Below are positions 1-10,234 of a stretch of DNA of 64,000 nt, in pieces; within the stretch, counting starts at the first letter, position 1; the number at the start of each line of letters is the position of its first letter. The stretch spans positions 1 through 64,000 of the forward strand of contig JAAWEK010000009.1 in assembly GCA_022794265.1 (NCBI GenBank). Reading direction: 5' to 3'. The position numbers were made by a program, and so were the translations under genes. Origin of the DNA: Lachnospiraceae bacterium (GTDB lineage: Bacteria > Bacillota > Clostridia > Lachnospirales > Lachnospiraceae). Under the pieces are notes generated by a model. It made no database searches. It saw nothing but the letters and a program-made list of their open reading frames with translations, and had not been told where the DNA came from.

Positions 1-183
1 CTTAAGAATTTCAGCTATTGTCTGACACGAGGTCAGACAAAATCAGCAGTGAGGCATGGACGCCGAATTGCTGATGGTAGCGTTCGCATGAGAATATCTG
101 TCGCAGAACACTTAGAACTTTCTGGCTTTTGGAGAGGAGCCAGCCTGTGCCCGAAGGATTCCGTTTCTGCGTCCTGCCAGCCT
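1..183 (+). repeat. Large structured repeat, copy E1 (5' part cut by window edge)
   Basis: This stretch shares a core of about 110 nt with two other copies at 44627-44905 (minus) and 45030-45290 (plus). The shared core begins at CAGCTATTG and includes a short hairpin (GTCTGACAC / GGTCAGAC), the loop GAGGCATGGACGCCGAATT inside a second stem (ATCAGCA / TGCTGAT), and the 3' arm GCAGAACACTTAGAACTTT. The 3' boundary CTGCGTCC-N5-GCC is also shared. The matching 5' arm would lie before position 1. It sits upstream of the DUF5721-like gene in the same orientation. Whether it is a noncoding RNA or a mobile palindromic element is not settled. The stretch 184-336 holds only the AT-rich leader of the next gene. 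Confidence 0.75.
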
Positions 184-336
184 AAATCATCAATACGCCT
201 GCAGCAAATCTGCCTGAATAGTAACTGAAACTATAATATTTGAAAAATCACTTTATCTGTGATATGATTCTATTTATATTTTAGCAGGCCACAATTTTCA
301 TAACCGCCTGAATATTTTATCTTTGAAAGGATTACT

Positions 337-816
337 ATGATTACAGAAGAAATTAAAGATTTAAAGAAATTCATGAACTTCCTGCTGGCTTCCGATAAAT
401 TTGATACTTTTCTGGTTAACAGTATCAGTATTACTACCTATAATACTTTCCAGATTGACGGACATATCTGCAGAGAATTCTATTCTGAAGACGAATTTAA
501 TGATTTAACCAACCAGAAATTAAGCAGCTACGGAACGCTTCGTCCTATTTGTTATAACCTGATTAAAGGACATAAAACACCGGTAAAGATGAAAATTATA
601 TTTGCAATGAATGAATCGTTTATAAATTCACTGATTGATTCCGTTGAAACCACCCTTACCATGAACGATGTCAATGAACTGTTTATCAATATTAAATATG
701 AAAACGGTACGGCAAGCTGTGTAACCGGCACCTCACTGAAAATATTTACGATGGATAAATCCCTGGAGCATGCGTTTGATAAGTATATTTCTGAATTTAT
801 CTCCACACTTTCCTGA
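337..816 (+). CDS. DUF5721-like protein of unknown function
   Basis: This 159-residue soluble protein resembles the DUF5721 family of Clostridia, recognised by the segment SITTYNTFQIDGHI followed by a YSEDEF-type acidic stretch and LRPICYNLIKG. The function of the family is unknown to me. The start is supported by AAAGGA about 8 nt upstream of the ATG. There are no membrane segments or signal peptide. It is a single gene between the E1 repeat and the convergent LytTR operon, with only 55 bp to the stop of the response regulator. Confidence 0.7.
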   Translation: MITEEIKDLKKFMNFLLASDKFDTFLVNSISITTYNTFQIDGHICREFYSEDEFNDLTNQKLSSYGTLRPICYNLIKGHKTPVKMKIIFAMNESFINSLIDSVETTLTMNDVNELFINIKYENGTASCVTGTSLKIFTMDKSLEHAFDKYISEFISTLS

Positions 817-871
817 TAATTCTTTTAAAATATTTTGAAGTGCAGATATAACTGGTATTGCTTCCTGGCAA

Positions 872-1600
872 TCAGTTCTCCTCACAATAATACCGAAAAT
901 ACTGCTCTTTTAAAATTTTATAGGCTCCCCTTGGCAGATAGATTTTTTTTCCGGTACTAAAACAGATATCCTGGGCATTCAGGCTGTCAATATGACCAAG
1001 ATTTACGACATAGGCGATTCCTACTCTTACAAACTCCTGATACCGGGAAAGTTTTTCATAAATCTCCCCCATAGTTATACGAAGCAGGCACTTTCTGCCA
1101 TCTGTCAGATGCAGAAACTGTGTTTTTCCCTGGGCTTCACAATATTCAATATCATTAATTGCAATTCGCTGAATCCTCCCCTCAATCCGTAGTAGCAGAT
1201 ATTTTCTGCGCTCTTCCTCAATTTTCTCTAACAAGCTGTCTAATACAGAAAACAATACTTCTTTGGATATGGGTTTTACAAGATATTGGGATGCCTTTAC
1301 CCCAAATGCCGCTAATGCATGCTCTTTCGATGTGGTAAGAAAAATAATCCTTCCCCTGTTTCCCATCTCCTGCAGTTCTCTGGCTGCTTCAATTCCAATT
1401 TTTCCGGGCATGTATATATCCATCAAAACCAAATCTGGCATGTAATTTTTTTCACTGACCGTATCCAGCAGTTCATCTGCACTTTCAAAACGCCGGATTA
1501 TAAATTTCATTTCCGGATATTTTTTCTCATAGCCGTTCAGCATTTGCTCCGTTTTATTTAATTCTTCTGTCTCATCATCACAGAGTGCTATCTGATACAT
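872..1600 (-). CDS. LytTR-family response regulator
   Basis: Response regulator of 242 residues. Residues 1-120 form the receiver: acidic pocket CDDE at 7-10, phospho-acceptor Asp61 in LVLMDIYMPG, Thr89/Thr90, and Lys109 in LVKP. Residues 140-240 form a LytTR DNA-binding domain (IEYCEAQGKTQFLHL through FVRVGIAYVVNLGHIDSL). The layout is that of AgrA/VirR-type regulators. It lies 33 bp downstream of the GHKL kinase and is the last gene of the chemoreceptor-kinase-regulator operon, so the kinase is the likely partner. The target promoter cannot be read from the sequence. Confidence 0.9.
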   Translation of the reverse strand: MYQIALCDDETEELNKTEQMLNGYEKKYPEMKFIIRRFESADELLDTVSEKNYMPDLVLMDIYMPGKIGIEAARELQEMGNRGRIIFLTTSKEHALAAFGVKASQYLVKPISKEVLFSVLDSLLEKIEEERRKYLLLRIEGRIQRIAINDIEYCEAQGKTQFLHLTDGRKCLLRITMGEIYEKLSRYQEFVRVGIAYVVNLGHIDSLNAQDICFSTGKKIYLPRGAYKILKEQYFRYYCEEN

Positions 1601-1633
1601 CTACAGACACCATTTACCTTTCTAAATTTTTAT

Positions 1634-2950
1634 TTAATTTTCCTTCTGGGGAATATTCATAATCAGCCGAAAAATAAAAACCCCGTTATCATTTCTAAAA
1701 TCATACTTCCCATCGTAATTTGCTGCTGTTTTGACAATACTAAGCACGCCGATACCTCCCGTAAATTCCGGTTTCGGCTGTCCGTTTTTTAATTCGGTTT
1801 CCGCCCGGCAGGTATTGCGGCAACAAATAACCAGTTTATTATTTTTTCTTTTAAGCATAAGATGAATAAAACATTCTCTGTCCTCTGACTGCTTTTTAAC
1901 CTCAATACAGGAAAAAATGGCATTTTCATAGGCATTCGCCAGTATTGTTACCAAATCAATATTAGGGATGGTCAGTTTCCTGGCCAGTTCCACATCCAGT
2001 GTAACCTGAATCTGCTCCCTTTTCGCCTTTCTGGTATATGCTGAAAGTATATTATTAACAGCCGTATTGGCACAAATTTTCTCCGGACTTCTGCTGTCTG
2101 TTTTCCTGTTATATTCCTTTAAATACTGCAGTAACTCCACAGTCTGCCCTCTTCGGGCATATTCCGCTATGACAGCGTTATGATGCCTTGCATCATGACG
2201 AATCCTTCTTCCAGACTCCACAGATTCTTCCAGAAGTTCCATATTTCTTTCCAACAGTCTCTGATTCATTTTCATTAACTGATTCTCTTTCTGATATTCC
2301 TTTTCCTGACCGATATGAAGATATAACCGGAACACAAGAAACTGAAGGGCACCGGTCAGATAAAAGTTTATAACCATCTGAAACAGACGATAGGGTGTCT
2401 GATCCTTAATGTTTGGATTTAAAATAAACCCGATTCCGAACAGGATACTGATAATCATAATGGTAACGCTTATGTGGTCCAGTTCATTTTCCACATAATA
2501 GCTAAATCCGCGAATGGCATATTTAATTTTTTTCTCTATAAAAAGTGTCATAAGTGATATCATAATAATTCTGGTAATAATATCGGCCCATACATTTCTG
2601 TGAAAAATCAGAATGGATACTTCCAGACCGCCGATTAAAAACACTGCCATCAGATAGAGTGTAAGAGCCAGTTTATACACCGAGAGATAGATATGGTCAC
2701 TGCTCATACACATGGCAAAAACAGAAAAACAAATAAACATTACGAATGCCACTAATTTTACACAGCTCTCCCAGTCAACCATATACCAGATACATGCCAG
2801 CACAATCTCTGTTGTGCTAAAACAACCATAACCGATGAGCATCTTTTTTCTTTCATATCGCGGTTCACTCATCAGACAAAACAATATAATGACTCCTGCA
2901 AGACTGACCGAAAAACGAATCAGCGCTATATATACCGGACCACCTAACAT
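1634..2950 (-). CDS. GHKL (AgrC-like) sensor histidine kinase
   Basis: Membrane histidine kinase of 438 residues. The N-terminal ~210 residues contain about six hydrophobic segments. A charged linker follows (QLMKMNQRLLERNMELL), then the phospho-acceptor motif RIRHDARHHN (His252 or His256), an N-box around ILANAYENAIF and a G-box GGIGVLSIVK, as in the HPK10/AgrC group. The start is supported by AGGAGG 11 nt upstream. The gene is 42 bp downstream of the chemoreceptor and 33 bp upstream of the LytTR regulator. No AgrB/AgrD peptide gene is adjacent, so the ligand is unknown. Confidence 0.88.
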   Translation of the reverse strand: MLGGPVYIALIRFSVSLAGVIILFCLMSEPRYERKKMLIGYGCFSTTEIVLACIWYMVDWESCVKLVAFVMFICFSVFAMCMSSDHIYLSVYKLALTLYLMAVFLIGGLEVSILIFHRNVWADIITRIIMISLMTLFIEKKIKYAIRGFSYYVENELDHISVTIMIISILFGIGFILNPNIKDQTPYRLFQMVINFYLTGALQFLVFRLYLHIGQEKEYQKENQLMKMNQRLLERNMELLEESVESGRRIRHDARHHNAVIAEYARRGQTVELLQYLKEYNRKTDSRSPEKICANTAVNNILSAYTRKAKREQIQVTLDVELARKLTIPNIDLVTILANAYENAIFSCIEVKKQSEDRECFIHLMLKRKNNKLVICCRNTCRAETELKNGQPKPEFTGGIGVLSIVKTAANYDGKYDFRNDNGVFIFRLIMNIPQKEN

Positions 2951-2992
2951 GACTTCCCATGCCTCCTGCTTTTCTTATGATTTGCCAAAGTA

Positions 2993-4993
2993 TTATACTC
3001 TGAATGAAGCTACCGTCCGGTTTAACAATTCACTTAACCGGAACAATTCTTCCATCTGCTTCACTACTGCTCCGGAATTTTCATTGGATTTTTCTGCTGA
3101 CTGTTTCATACTGCCCATAAACTCGGCTATTTCAGCCACAAGGCCCGTAATGGCAGCAATGGATTCATTGATTCCTGCCATGCTGGCACTCATCTCTTCA
3201 GAGGCAGCACCCAAATCTTCAGAAATATCATTATAAAATATAGCATCTTTCTGATATATTTCTGCAAGTTCTGTCATTCCCCTGTAATCTTCCATAACTT
3301 TTCCATTCATAAATTCCAATAACTTTCCTGAACTTTCTGACAGAAAAGCAACATTATGTACCACCCCTTCCGTCACCTGACGAATCTTATCCACTGCCTG
3401 CTTGGAATTGTCTGCCAACTGCCTGATTTCATCTGCAACAACAGAAAATCCTTTTCCTGCTTCCCCTGCTCTGGCAGCTTCTATGGATGCGTTCAATGCC
3501 AGAAGATTTGTCTGGGCACTGATGGCAAGAATTTCATCGGTCAGTGTGTTAATCTCCTGGACTCTCTGACTGTCAGTAATTGCTTTTTCCAAATCTCCCT
3601 TTGTTTCCCGGTAAAGCGCCACGGCTGCTTCTGCAGACTGTCCGGAAGTTTCACGCTGCTTTCCAGCCCGCTCCATGATGCTGCCGGACTGTTCTGCCGC
3701 TTCCCCTGCCTTTTTAGCTACATTTTCTATAGCATCTCCCAATTCTTTTCCGTTATTCATAATTATGGCTGTCAATTCCCTTGCCTGAACCGTCTGTGCC
3801 GTTACCTGACCCACCAAACCGGAAATACCCGATATTTCCTGATTCAGTTCCGTCATTTTTCCAGATGTACTTTCGGCAATTGTACCGATATTTCCCGCCT
3901 TCTGTTTTGTATTCAGGATAATCTCCCGAATCTGCTGTCTTACCTCCACAGTTGCGGTCCGAATCTGCTCTGTTTCATTTTTATACTCTTTTGGAATCCC
4001 TTTTTCAATCACAGTTTTTTCCGAAAAATCTCCGGATGCAAACTGTTTTAACGTCTGTATCGGCGCTAACATCTTTCCAATCAGACCGGTCATAAACAAT
4101 GTCACAAACACGATAACTATAAGTGAAATTACAAGAGCTACCGCAATCATGGTGAGCAGTGACCCCATAATATTGGAACCAGGCACTACCACTCCCAGTT
4201 TCCAGTTGCTGCCCTCAATATCTGCGGCTGCAAAATAACACATACTTCCGTCATAATCCTTAAGCTTTTTTACACTACTGTCTGTTCCCTCAATAAGCCC
4301 TTTCAACCCCGGCATTATATCCGTTACTGCTACCGCCGTATCTTCCTTCGGTTCATATTCGCTGTTTTCATGTGCCACGTAGTGTCCGCTGCTGTCTGCC
4401 AGAAAACCATATACCCCTTTTTCATAATTGATGCTTTCTGCCAAATCCGTAACCGTACCAAGTGTTACATCCAGTCCGATTACACCCGCCAGCTCTCCGT
4501 CTATGTAGACCGGAGCCGCAATAGTTGTACACATCTGATTTGTCATTACATCCCAATAAGGGTCTGTCACTATTACCGTTCCTTTTTCCTTTGCCTGCTG
4601 ATACCATCCCCGCTGTACCGGGTCATAACCTTCCGGAATCTCTGCTTCTCTGTTGGACTGGATAAACCTGCCGTCTTTTGTTCCGCAATACAGATTTAAA
4701 AGTTCCTTTCTGCCATCTGCATGGGTATCCACTACCGACTGAATAAATTCCGTGTCTGTCTTTTCTCCGGCCTGTAAACTGCCGGCAGCACCGTTTGCCA
4801 GCATTTTTTCACTTTCAATCCATGCATTAATTTCTTCCGCATATTTATCCGCATTCAGCTGCAGGGCCTGTGTCTGATCCTGAACCAGACGATTTCCTGC
4901 AACTGTGATAATTCCTGCTGTAGTCAGAAGAATACTGGCTACAACAATACCGATTACACTAACTGTAAGCCTTCCTTTAATTGTCTTTAACAA
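2993..4993 (-). CDS. Methyl-accepting chemotaxis protein with dCache sensor
   Basis: Transmembrane receptor of about 666 residues: a TM segment near 10-35, an extracellular dCache domain ([32 protein letters not shown]), a second TM near 280-305, HAMP, and the cytoplasmic signalling hairpin with the conserved tip [21 protein letters not shown] chose the in-frame TTG at 4993 because GAGGTG lies 7 nt upstream; the ATG at 5008 has no ribosome site. No other chemotaxis or flagellar gene is in the window. Being first in an operon with a kinase and LytTR regulator is unusual for a receptor and may mean it feeds a non-chemotactic pathway. Confidence 0.9.
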   Translation of the reverse strand: MLKTIKGRLTVSVIGIVVASILLTTAGIITVAGNRLVQDQTQALQLNADKYAEEINAWIESEKMLANGAAGSLQAGEKTDTEFIQSVVDTHADGRKELLNLYCGTKDGRFIQSNREAEIPEGYDPVQRGWYQQAKEKGTVIVTDPYWDVMTNQMCTTIAAPVYIDGELAGVIGLDVTLGTVTDLAESINYEKGVYGFLADSSGHYVAHENSEYEPKEDTAVAVTDIMPGLKGLIEGTDSSVKKLKDYDGSMCYFAAADIEGSNWKLGVVVPGSNIMGSLLTMIAVALVISLIVIVFVTLFMTGLIGKMLAPIQTLKQFASGDFSEKTVIEKGIPKEYKNETEQIRTATVEVRQQIREIILNTKQKAGNIGTIAESTSGKMTELNQEISGISGLVGQVTAQTVQARELTAIIMNNGKELGDAIENVAKKAGEAAEQSGSIMERAGKQRETSGQSAEAAVALYRETKGDLEKAITDSQRVQEINTLTDEILAISAQTNLLALNASIEAARAGEAGKGFSVVADEIRQLADNSKQAVDKIRQVTEGVVHNVAFLSESSGKLLEFMNGKVMEDYRGMTELAEIYQKDAIFYNDISEDLGAASEEMSASMAGINESIAAITGLVAEIAEFMGSMKQSAEKSNENSGAVVKQMEELFRLSELLNRTVASFRV

Positions 4994-5267
4994 AATTCTG
5001 CACCTCATTTCATAAATTTTATTATGATTCTGTCTTTCAAAACGGCCTGACCTGCCGCCTTATAATTTGATAAAATTATACAATATAAACAAGCTGTCCT
5101 TTGGGTTTTGGAACAATTCGCACTTTTTTCGGTATATTTTGCATAACAATTATACATCATTGACGCAAAAACTGTTTTTGTTACACTGATTTTCAATCAT
5201 TTTAACATATTTTTTCCCTTTATGGGCTTAATTTCGAAAGTAGTATCATTTTTATTTTTGTTCATCA
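4994..5267. other. Intergenic region between divergent receptor and htpG
   Basis: AT-rich, gene-free stretch that must hold the minus-strand promoter of the chemoreceptor operon. On the minus strand a TATAAT lies about 90 nt before the receptor start, but no convincing -35 at 16-18 nt was found. The short minus-strand reading frame at 5005-5196 has no ribosome site and no recognisable content. Confidence 0.4.
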
Positions 5268-5294
5268 TCAGCACTCTTTCCCGATGAGTGCTAA
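5268..5294 (+). promoter_or_regulatory. CIRCE operator (HrcA binding site)
   Basis: TCAGCACTC-N9-GAGTGCTAA matches the CIRCE consensus TTAGCACTC-N9-GAGTGCTAA at 17 of 18 arm positions with the exact 9-nt spacer. It lies 7 bp upstream of the -35 hexamer of htpG. It implies repression by HrcA, with release on heat shock or misfolded-protein load. Confidence 0.93.
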
Positions 5295-5301
5295 TTTTTT
5301 C

Positions 5302-5330
5302 TTGACATTTTAAATAGCCGGTATTAAACT
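5302..5330 (+). promoter_or_regulatory. Sigma-A-type promoter of htpG
   Basis: TTGACA at 5302-5307, a 17-nt spacer, then TAAACT at 5325-5330. It is directly downstream of CIRCE and about 40 nt upstream of the htpG start. The same -35/-10 pair (TTGACA-N17-TAAACT) occurs before rpsT. Confidence 0.82.
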
Positions 5331-5368
5331 ATGCTTATGCAATTTAGTTTTAAGGAGGTACTATAATA

Positions 5369-7366
5369 ATGGCAAATTTACATGGTAATTTATCAATTAA
5401 CAGTGACAACATTTTTCCAATTATCAAAAAATGGTTATATTCTGACCATGATATCTTTTTTCGGGAACTGATTTCCAACGGCTGTGATGCCATTACAAAA
5501 TTAAAGAAATTAGATATGATGGGAGAATATGAAATTCCTGAAGATAATGAATTTAAAATCAGGGTAATTGCCGATTCCAATGAAAAAACTCTTACCTTTA
5601 TAGATAACGGTATTGGTATGACGGCAGATGAAGTTGAAGAATATATCAACCAAATCGCCTTTTCCGGTGCAGAAGCATTTTTAGCCCAGTATAAGGATAA
5701 AACCAATGAAGATCAGATTATCGGTCATTTCGGTCTCGGTTTTTATTCTGCATTTATGGTGGCTGATAAGGTAACCATCGACACCCTTTCCTATAAAGAA
5801 GGTGCTTCTGCTGTTCATTGGGAATGTGATGGCGGTACAGAATTCGACATGAGCGACAGTGATAAAACGGAGCGTGGAACGGTCATCACCCTTTATCTGA
5901 ATGAAGACAGTCTGGAATTTGCCAATGAATACCGGGCCCGTGAAGTTATGCAGAAATACTGTTCTTTCATGCCGATTGAAATCTATCTGGAAAATCCAAA
6001 CGCAGAACCTGTCTATGACACCATCGACAAAGATGAAGTGACAGAAAAAGATACCGTCATCGAAACGATTGTTGAGGAAGCAAAGACTGAAGAAATCGAA
6101 AACGAAGATGGCACAAAAGAGATAAAAGAAATCTCCCCTGCCACAGAAAAAGTTAAAATTTTAAGACGCCCGGTTTCCATTAATGATACCAATCCTCTTT
6201 GGGCCAAGCATCCAAACGAATGCGGTGAAGAAGAATACAAAGACTTCTACCGCAAAGTATTTAATGATTATAAAGAGCCTTTGTTCTGGATACATCTGAA
6301 TATGGATTATCCATTTAATCTGAAAGGTATCCTGTATTTTCCTAAGTTAAATACCCAGTATGATACAATTGAAGGTACCATTAAGTTATACAATAATCAG
6401 GTATTTATTGCTGATAATATTAAAGAAGTAATTCCGGAATTTCTGATGCTGTTAAAAGGTGTGATTGACTGTCCGGACCTTCCGCTGAATGTTTCCAGAA
6501 GCGCCCTTCAGAATGATGGTTTTGTAAAGAAAATCTCCGATTATATTACAAAGAAGGTAGCGGATAAATTATCCGGCATGTGTAAAACCCAACGGGAATC
6601 CTATGAGAAATACTGGGATGATATCGGACCGTTTATTAAATTTGGCTGCTTAAAAGATGAAAAATTCTGCGAAAAGATGAATGATTACATCTTATTTAAA
6701 AATATAGATAAAGAATATCTGACACTTCCGGACTGTCTGGCTAAAAATGAAGAAAAACACAAAAATACAGTTTTCTATGTAACGGATGAAATCCAGCAGA
6801 GCCAGTATATCAATATGTTCCGGGAAGAAGGAATCGATGCAGTAATCTTAAACCATAACATTGACGAGCCGTTTATCAGCCATCTGGAACAGAAAAACGA
6901 AGGCGTAAAATTCCTTCGTATTGATTCCGACTTAAATGATTCTTTTAAAGATGAAATAAAGGAAGATGACGAGGAATTTAAGACTGTTGCTGATTCTCTG
7001 ACAGAGATATTCCGAAAGGCACTGAATAATGACAAGTTAGATGTAAAGGTTGAAAAGTTGAAGAATGAATCCATTTCTTCCATGGTTACTTTATCTGAAG
7101 ACAGCCGCCGTATGCAGGATATGATGAAAATGTACGGTATGACTGGAATGGGTCCGGATATGTTTGGAACAAATGTCACTCTCGTATTAAATGCCAACAA
7201 TACCCTTGTGAAATATATTCTGGAACATAAAGAAAGCGAACATACAGCCATGATGTGTGAGCAGCTTTATGATTTAGCCTTAATCAGTCATAAACAGCTT
7301 TCACCGGAAGAAATGACAAAATTTATTGCACGCAGCAATGAAATTATGATGTTGCTGACAAAATAA
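5369..7366 (+). CDS. htpG: Molecular chaperone HtpG (Hsp90)
   Basis: ATP-dependent cytosolic chaperone of the Hsp90 family, 665 residues. The N-terminal GHKL ATPase shows FFRELISNGCDA (N-box), FIDNGIGMTADEV and GHFGLGFYSAFM. The middle domain has the catalytic-loop segment LPLNVSRSALQ, and a C-terminal dimerisation domain follows. An acidic linker with many Glu and Lys lies around residues 220-260. Start: AAGGAGGT 9 nt upstream of the ATG. It is a single-gene unit behind CIRCE and is terminated by the hairpin at 7374-7426. Confidence 0.97.
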   Translation: MANLHGNLSINSDNIFPIIKKWLYSDHDIFFRELISNGCDAITKLKKLDMMGEYEIPEDNEFKIRVIADSNEKTLTFIDNGIGMTADEVEEYINQIAFSGAEAFLAQYKDKTNEDQIIGHFGLGFYSAFMVADKVTIDTLSYKEGASAVHWECDGGTEFDMSDSDKTERGTVITLYLNEDSLEFANEYRAREVMQKYCSFMPIEIYLENPNAEPVYDTIDKDEVTEKDTVIETIVEEAKTEEIENEDGTKEIKEISPATEKVKILRRPVSINDTNPLWAKHPNECGEEEYKDFYRKVFNDYKEPLFWIHLNMDYPFNLKGILYFPKLNTQYDTIEGTIKLYNNQVFIADNIKEVIPEFLMLLKGVIDCPDLPLNVSRSALQNDGFVKKISDYITKKVADKLSGMCKTQRESYEKYWDDIGPFIKFGCLKDEKFCEKMNDYILFKNIDKEYLTLPDCLAKNEEKHKNTVFYVTDEIQQSQYINMFREEGIDAVILNHNIDEPFISHLEQKNEGVKFLRIDSDLNDSFKDEIKEDDEEFKTVADSLTEIFRKALNNDKLDVKVEKLKNESISSMVTLSEDSRRMQDMMKMYGMTGMGPDMFGTNVTLVLNANNTLVKYILEHKESEHTAMMCEQLYDLALISHKQLSPEEMTKFIARSNEIMMLLTK

Positions 7367-7373
7367 AAACTTA

Positions 7374-7426
7374 TAAAAACAGGCGAATGAACCTTAACCA
7401 CATAGGTACATTCACCTGTTTTTTAT
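7374..7426. terminator. Bidirectional terminator between htpG and nrdG
   Basis: Inverted repeat AACAGGCGAATG / CATTCACCTGTT with an A-run before and a T-run after, lying between two convergent genes. It can serve both strands. Confidence 0.85.
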
Positions 7427-7438
7427 ATGGAATTTTTT

Positions 7439-7975
7439 CTAATAATCATATTTTGGAGGTTCCCACAATACGATTTCTTTTCTTTTCAAAGAATCCTGAA
7501 CCATAATCGTTCTTTGATTGGAGGAACCTTTAAATCTCAAATTTACATTCTTCAGCTCTGCAATAAATTTTCCATCCACCATAACATCAAAATAAGATAC
7601 CAGTTCTCTGGTTTCCGGTATTGTATCAAACATATTTTCCACAATATCTCTGTCAAACAGGAAACCAGTAAAACACCAAATGTTTTTTTCAGGATAGACT
7701 TCTTTTACCCTTCGAACCAGTGGAAGCAGCCCTTTCTGATTGGCCGGCTCCATGGGTTCGCCGCCTAACAATGTCAGTCCGGCTATATAGGAAGGTTTCA
7801 TATATTCAATCACCGTTTCAATAGTTTCTTCGGTAAAAGGAGTTCCGTAATTAAAATCCCATGCCACTTCATTAAAACAATCCTTACAGTGATGATTACA
7901 TCCGCTGACAAACACGGATATCCTTACCCCCGGCCCATTGGCTACATCATACTGTTTGATATCTGCATAATTCAT
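7439..7975 (-). CDS. nrdG: Anaerobic ribonucleoside-triphosphate reductase activating protein
   Basis: Radical SAM enzyme of 178 residues that installs the glycyl radical on NrdD. The [4Fe-4S] motif is the NrdG form, SGCNHHCKDCFN (CxxxCxxC), preceded by DVANGPGVRISVFVSGC. LTLLGGEPMEPAN is the SAM-binding GGE motif. GGAGAG lies about 9 nt upstream of the ATG. It is 21 bp downstream of nrdD and cotranscribed with it. Confidence 0.96.
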   Translation of the reverse strand: MNYADIKQYDVANGPGVRISVFVSGCNHHCKDCFNEVAWDFNYGTPFTEETIETVIEYMKPSYIAGLTLLGGEPMEPANQKGLLPLVRRVKEVYPEKNIWCFTGFLFDRDIVENMFDTIPETRELVSYFDVMVDGKFIAELKNVNLRFKGSSNQRTIMVQDSLKRKEIVLWEPPKYDY

Positions 7976-7996
7976 GTTGTACCAACTCTCCTGATT

Positions 7997-10123
7997 TTAG
8001 ATATGAAGCACCCTTGACTTTATTTCCTTGGTCTTACCCACATTCCAGAAGTTTTCACCAAGATAGCCACAGGTTCTTCTGGTTACATTCATCTTCGAAT
8101 GATCTTTATTATGACACTGCGGACACTCCCATTCCATGTCTTCATTTATAATAATTTCTCCGTCAAATCCACATTCATGGCAGTAATCCGACTTGGTATT
8201 AAACTCTGCATACTGAATATTATCATAAATATATTTTACCAGTTCCTCCAATGCCTCCAGATTATTTCTCATGTTTGGTATTTCCACATAAGAAATTGCA
8301 CCGCCGGAAGAAATATCCTGAAACTGACTTTCAAATTTAAATTTGGTAAATGCATCGATTTTTTCCCTGACATCCACATGATAGGAATTGGTATAGTATC
8401 CCTTATCAGTAATATCTTTCACATCTCCAAACCGTTTTTTATCAATATTGGCAAACCGATAACAGAGACTCTCTGCCGGAGTACCATAAAGTCCGAATCC
8501 GATTCCGGTATTTTCCTTCCAGGTATCTGTTGCAGAACGCAGCCGTTTCATCACCTTCAGGGCAAATTCCAATCCCTCCGGTTCCGTATGACTGACGCCG
8601 GTCATAAGCTTTGTCACCTCATAAAGTCCAATATATCCCAATGATATGGTTGAATATCCGTCATGCAACAGCTTATCAATGGTTTCATTTTTTCCCAGAC
8701 GGGCAATAGCACCATACTGCCAGTGAATCGGACTGACACTGGATAAGGTTCCCTCCAGTGCATGATGTCTGCACATCAGCGCTTCAAAACAAAGAGCCAG
8801 ACGCTCCTCTAACAGCTGCCAGAACAGTTCTTCATCTCCTCTGGCAATCAGACCAATCTGCGGAAGGTTCAGGCTTACAACACCCTGATTAAATCTTCCC
8901 TCCCATTTATAATTACCGTTCTCATCTTTCCATGCACTTAAGAAACTTCTGCATCCCATACAGCTGAATACATTTCCTTCATAATTTTCCCGCATTTTCT
9001 TTGCAGATATATAATCCGGATATAACCGTTTCGAAGAACACTTAACTGCCAGTTTTGTAATATAGTCGTACTTTCCGCCATTTAAACAATTATGCTCATC
9101 CAGCACATAAATCAATTTCGGAAATGCCGGTGTTACATAAACACCCTTTTCATTCTTAATACCTTCCAGCCTCTGACGCAGAATTTCTTCTATTATCATT
9201 GCATTTTCTTCTATATATTCATCATCCTTTTCCAGATTCAAAAACAGGGTTACAAACGGAGACTGTCCGTTTGTGGTCATCAGGGTATTAATCTGATACT
9301 GAATGGTCTGCACGCCGGAGCGAAGCTCGTCATGAAGTCTGTCGTCGATAAACTGTTCCATCAGCTCTGCCGGAATCTGGTCTTTATACTTTTCCATATA
9401 ATGCCTTTTATATTTTTCCCGGCTCTTTCTCAGATATTTTCCCAAATGGCGGATATCCACCGACTGTCCGCCATACTGACTGGATGCTACCGCTGAAATA
9501 ATCTGTGTCACAACCGTACATGCCACCTGAAAACTTTTCGGGCTTTCAATAAGCTTGCCGTTCATTACCGTACCGTTATCCAGCATATCCCCAATATTAA
9601 TCAGACAGCAGTTAAAAATAGACTGCAAAAAATAATCCGCATCATGAAAATGAAGCACTCCTTCTTCATGGGCTTTGGATATCTTCTCTGGAAGCAGCAT
9701 ACGCTTTGTCAGGTCCTTGGATACCTCTCCTGCAATCAAATCCCTCTGGGTAGATGCCACTGTAGCATTCTTATTGGAATTTTCTTCCATTACGTCCTTA
9801 TTGCTGTTTTTAATCAGGCTTAAGATTGATTCATCCGTGGTATTGGCTTTCCGCACCATTTCTCTGGTATAACGGTAAATGATATAGGTCTTGGCAAGCA
9901 CGTACTTTTTTTCTGCCATCAGCTTTTGTTCAATAATATCCTGGATATCCTCTACCTGCATTTCGTCAAACCCACGGTTTTCAATGGATGCCACAATATT
10001 ATAAATTTTTTCCTCACTGACTTTTTCATGTGCCTCTACTTCTTCATTGGCTTTCTGAATGGCCAGAACAATCTTGTTGCGGTCGTATTCCACACGGCGG
10101 CCGTCTCTTTTTATTACTTTCAT
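7997..10123 (-). CDS. nrdD: Anaerobic (class III) ribonucleoside-triphosphate reductase
   Basis: Reduces ribonucleoside triphosphates to deoxyribonucleotides by a glycyl radical mechanism; 708 residues. An ATP-cone regulatory domain occupies about 1-95 (MKVIKRDGRRVEYDRNKIV). The 10-stranded barrel follows, with VFSCMGCRSFLSAW in the active-site region. Near the C-terminus are the zinc site CHECGFDG...CPQCHN and the glycyl-radical loop RRTCGYLG (Gly at about 686). GGAGG is 11 nt upstream. The gene leads the nrdD-nrdG operon and has paired NrdR boxes upstream. Confidence 0.97.
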   Translation of the reverse strand: MKVIKRDGRRVEYDRNKIVLAIQKANEEVEAHEKVSEEKIYNIVASIENRGFDEMQVEDIQDIIEQKLMAEKKYVLAKTYIIYRYTREMVRKANTTDESILSLIKNSNKDVMEENSNKNATVASTQRDLIAGEVSKDLTKRMLLPEKISKAHEEGVLHFHDADYFLQSIFNCCLINIGDMLDNGTVMNGKLIESPKSFQVACTVVTQIISAVASSQYGGQSVDIRHLGKYLRKSREKYKRHYMEKYKDQIPAELMEQFIDDRLHDELRSGVQTIQYQINTLMTTNGQSPFVTLFLNLEKDDEYIEENAMIIEEILRQRLEGIKNEKGVYVTPAFPKLIYVLDEHNCLNGGKYDYITKLAVKCSSKRLYPDYISAKKMRENYEGNVFSCMGCRSFLSAWKDENGNYKWEGRFNQGVVSLNLPQIGLIARGDEELFWQLLEERLALCFEALMCRHHALEGTLSSVSPIHWQYGAIARLGKNETIDKLLHDGYSTISLGYIGLYEVTKLMTGVSHTEPEGLEFALKVMKRLRSATDTWKENTGIGFGLYGTPAESLCYRFANIDKKRFGDVKDITDKGYYTNSYHVDVREKIDAFTKFKFESQFQDISSGGAISYVEIPNMRNNLEALEELVKYIYDNIQYAEFNTKSDYCHECGFDGEIIINEDMEWECPQCHNKDHSKMNVTRRTCGYLGENFWNVGKTKEIKSRVLHI

Positions 10124-10234
10124 AATTGCAAAAATCCTCCTTCATGCTTCAGGCAAAACTACTGCTCCTTTGCCTGATTAAAAACATACAATGTTTTTAG
10201 CCTGCTTCATTATACCACCTGTATTTTCTTTTGT

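Noticed and set aside
5005-5196. 63-codon minus frame upstream of the chemoreceptor
   Set aside because: No ribosome site; it is the promoter/leader region of the receptor operon.
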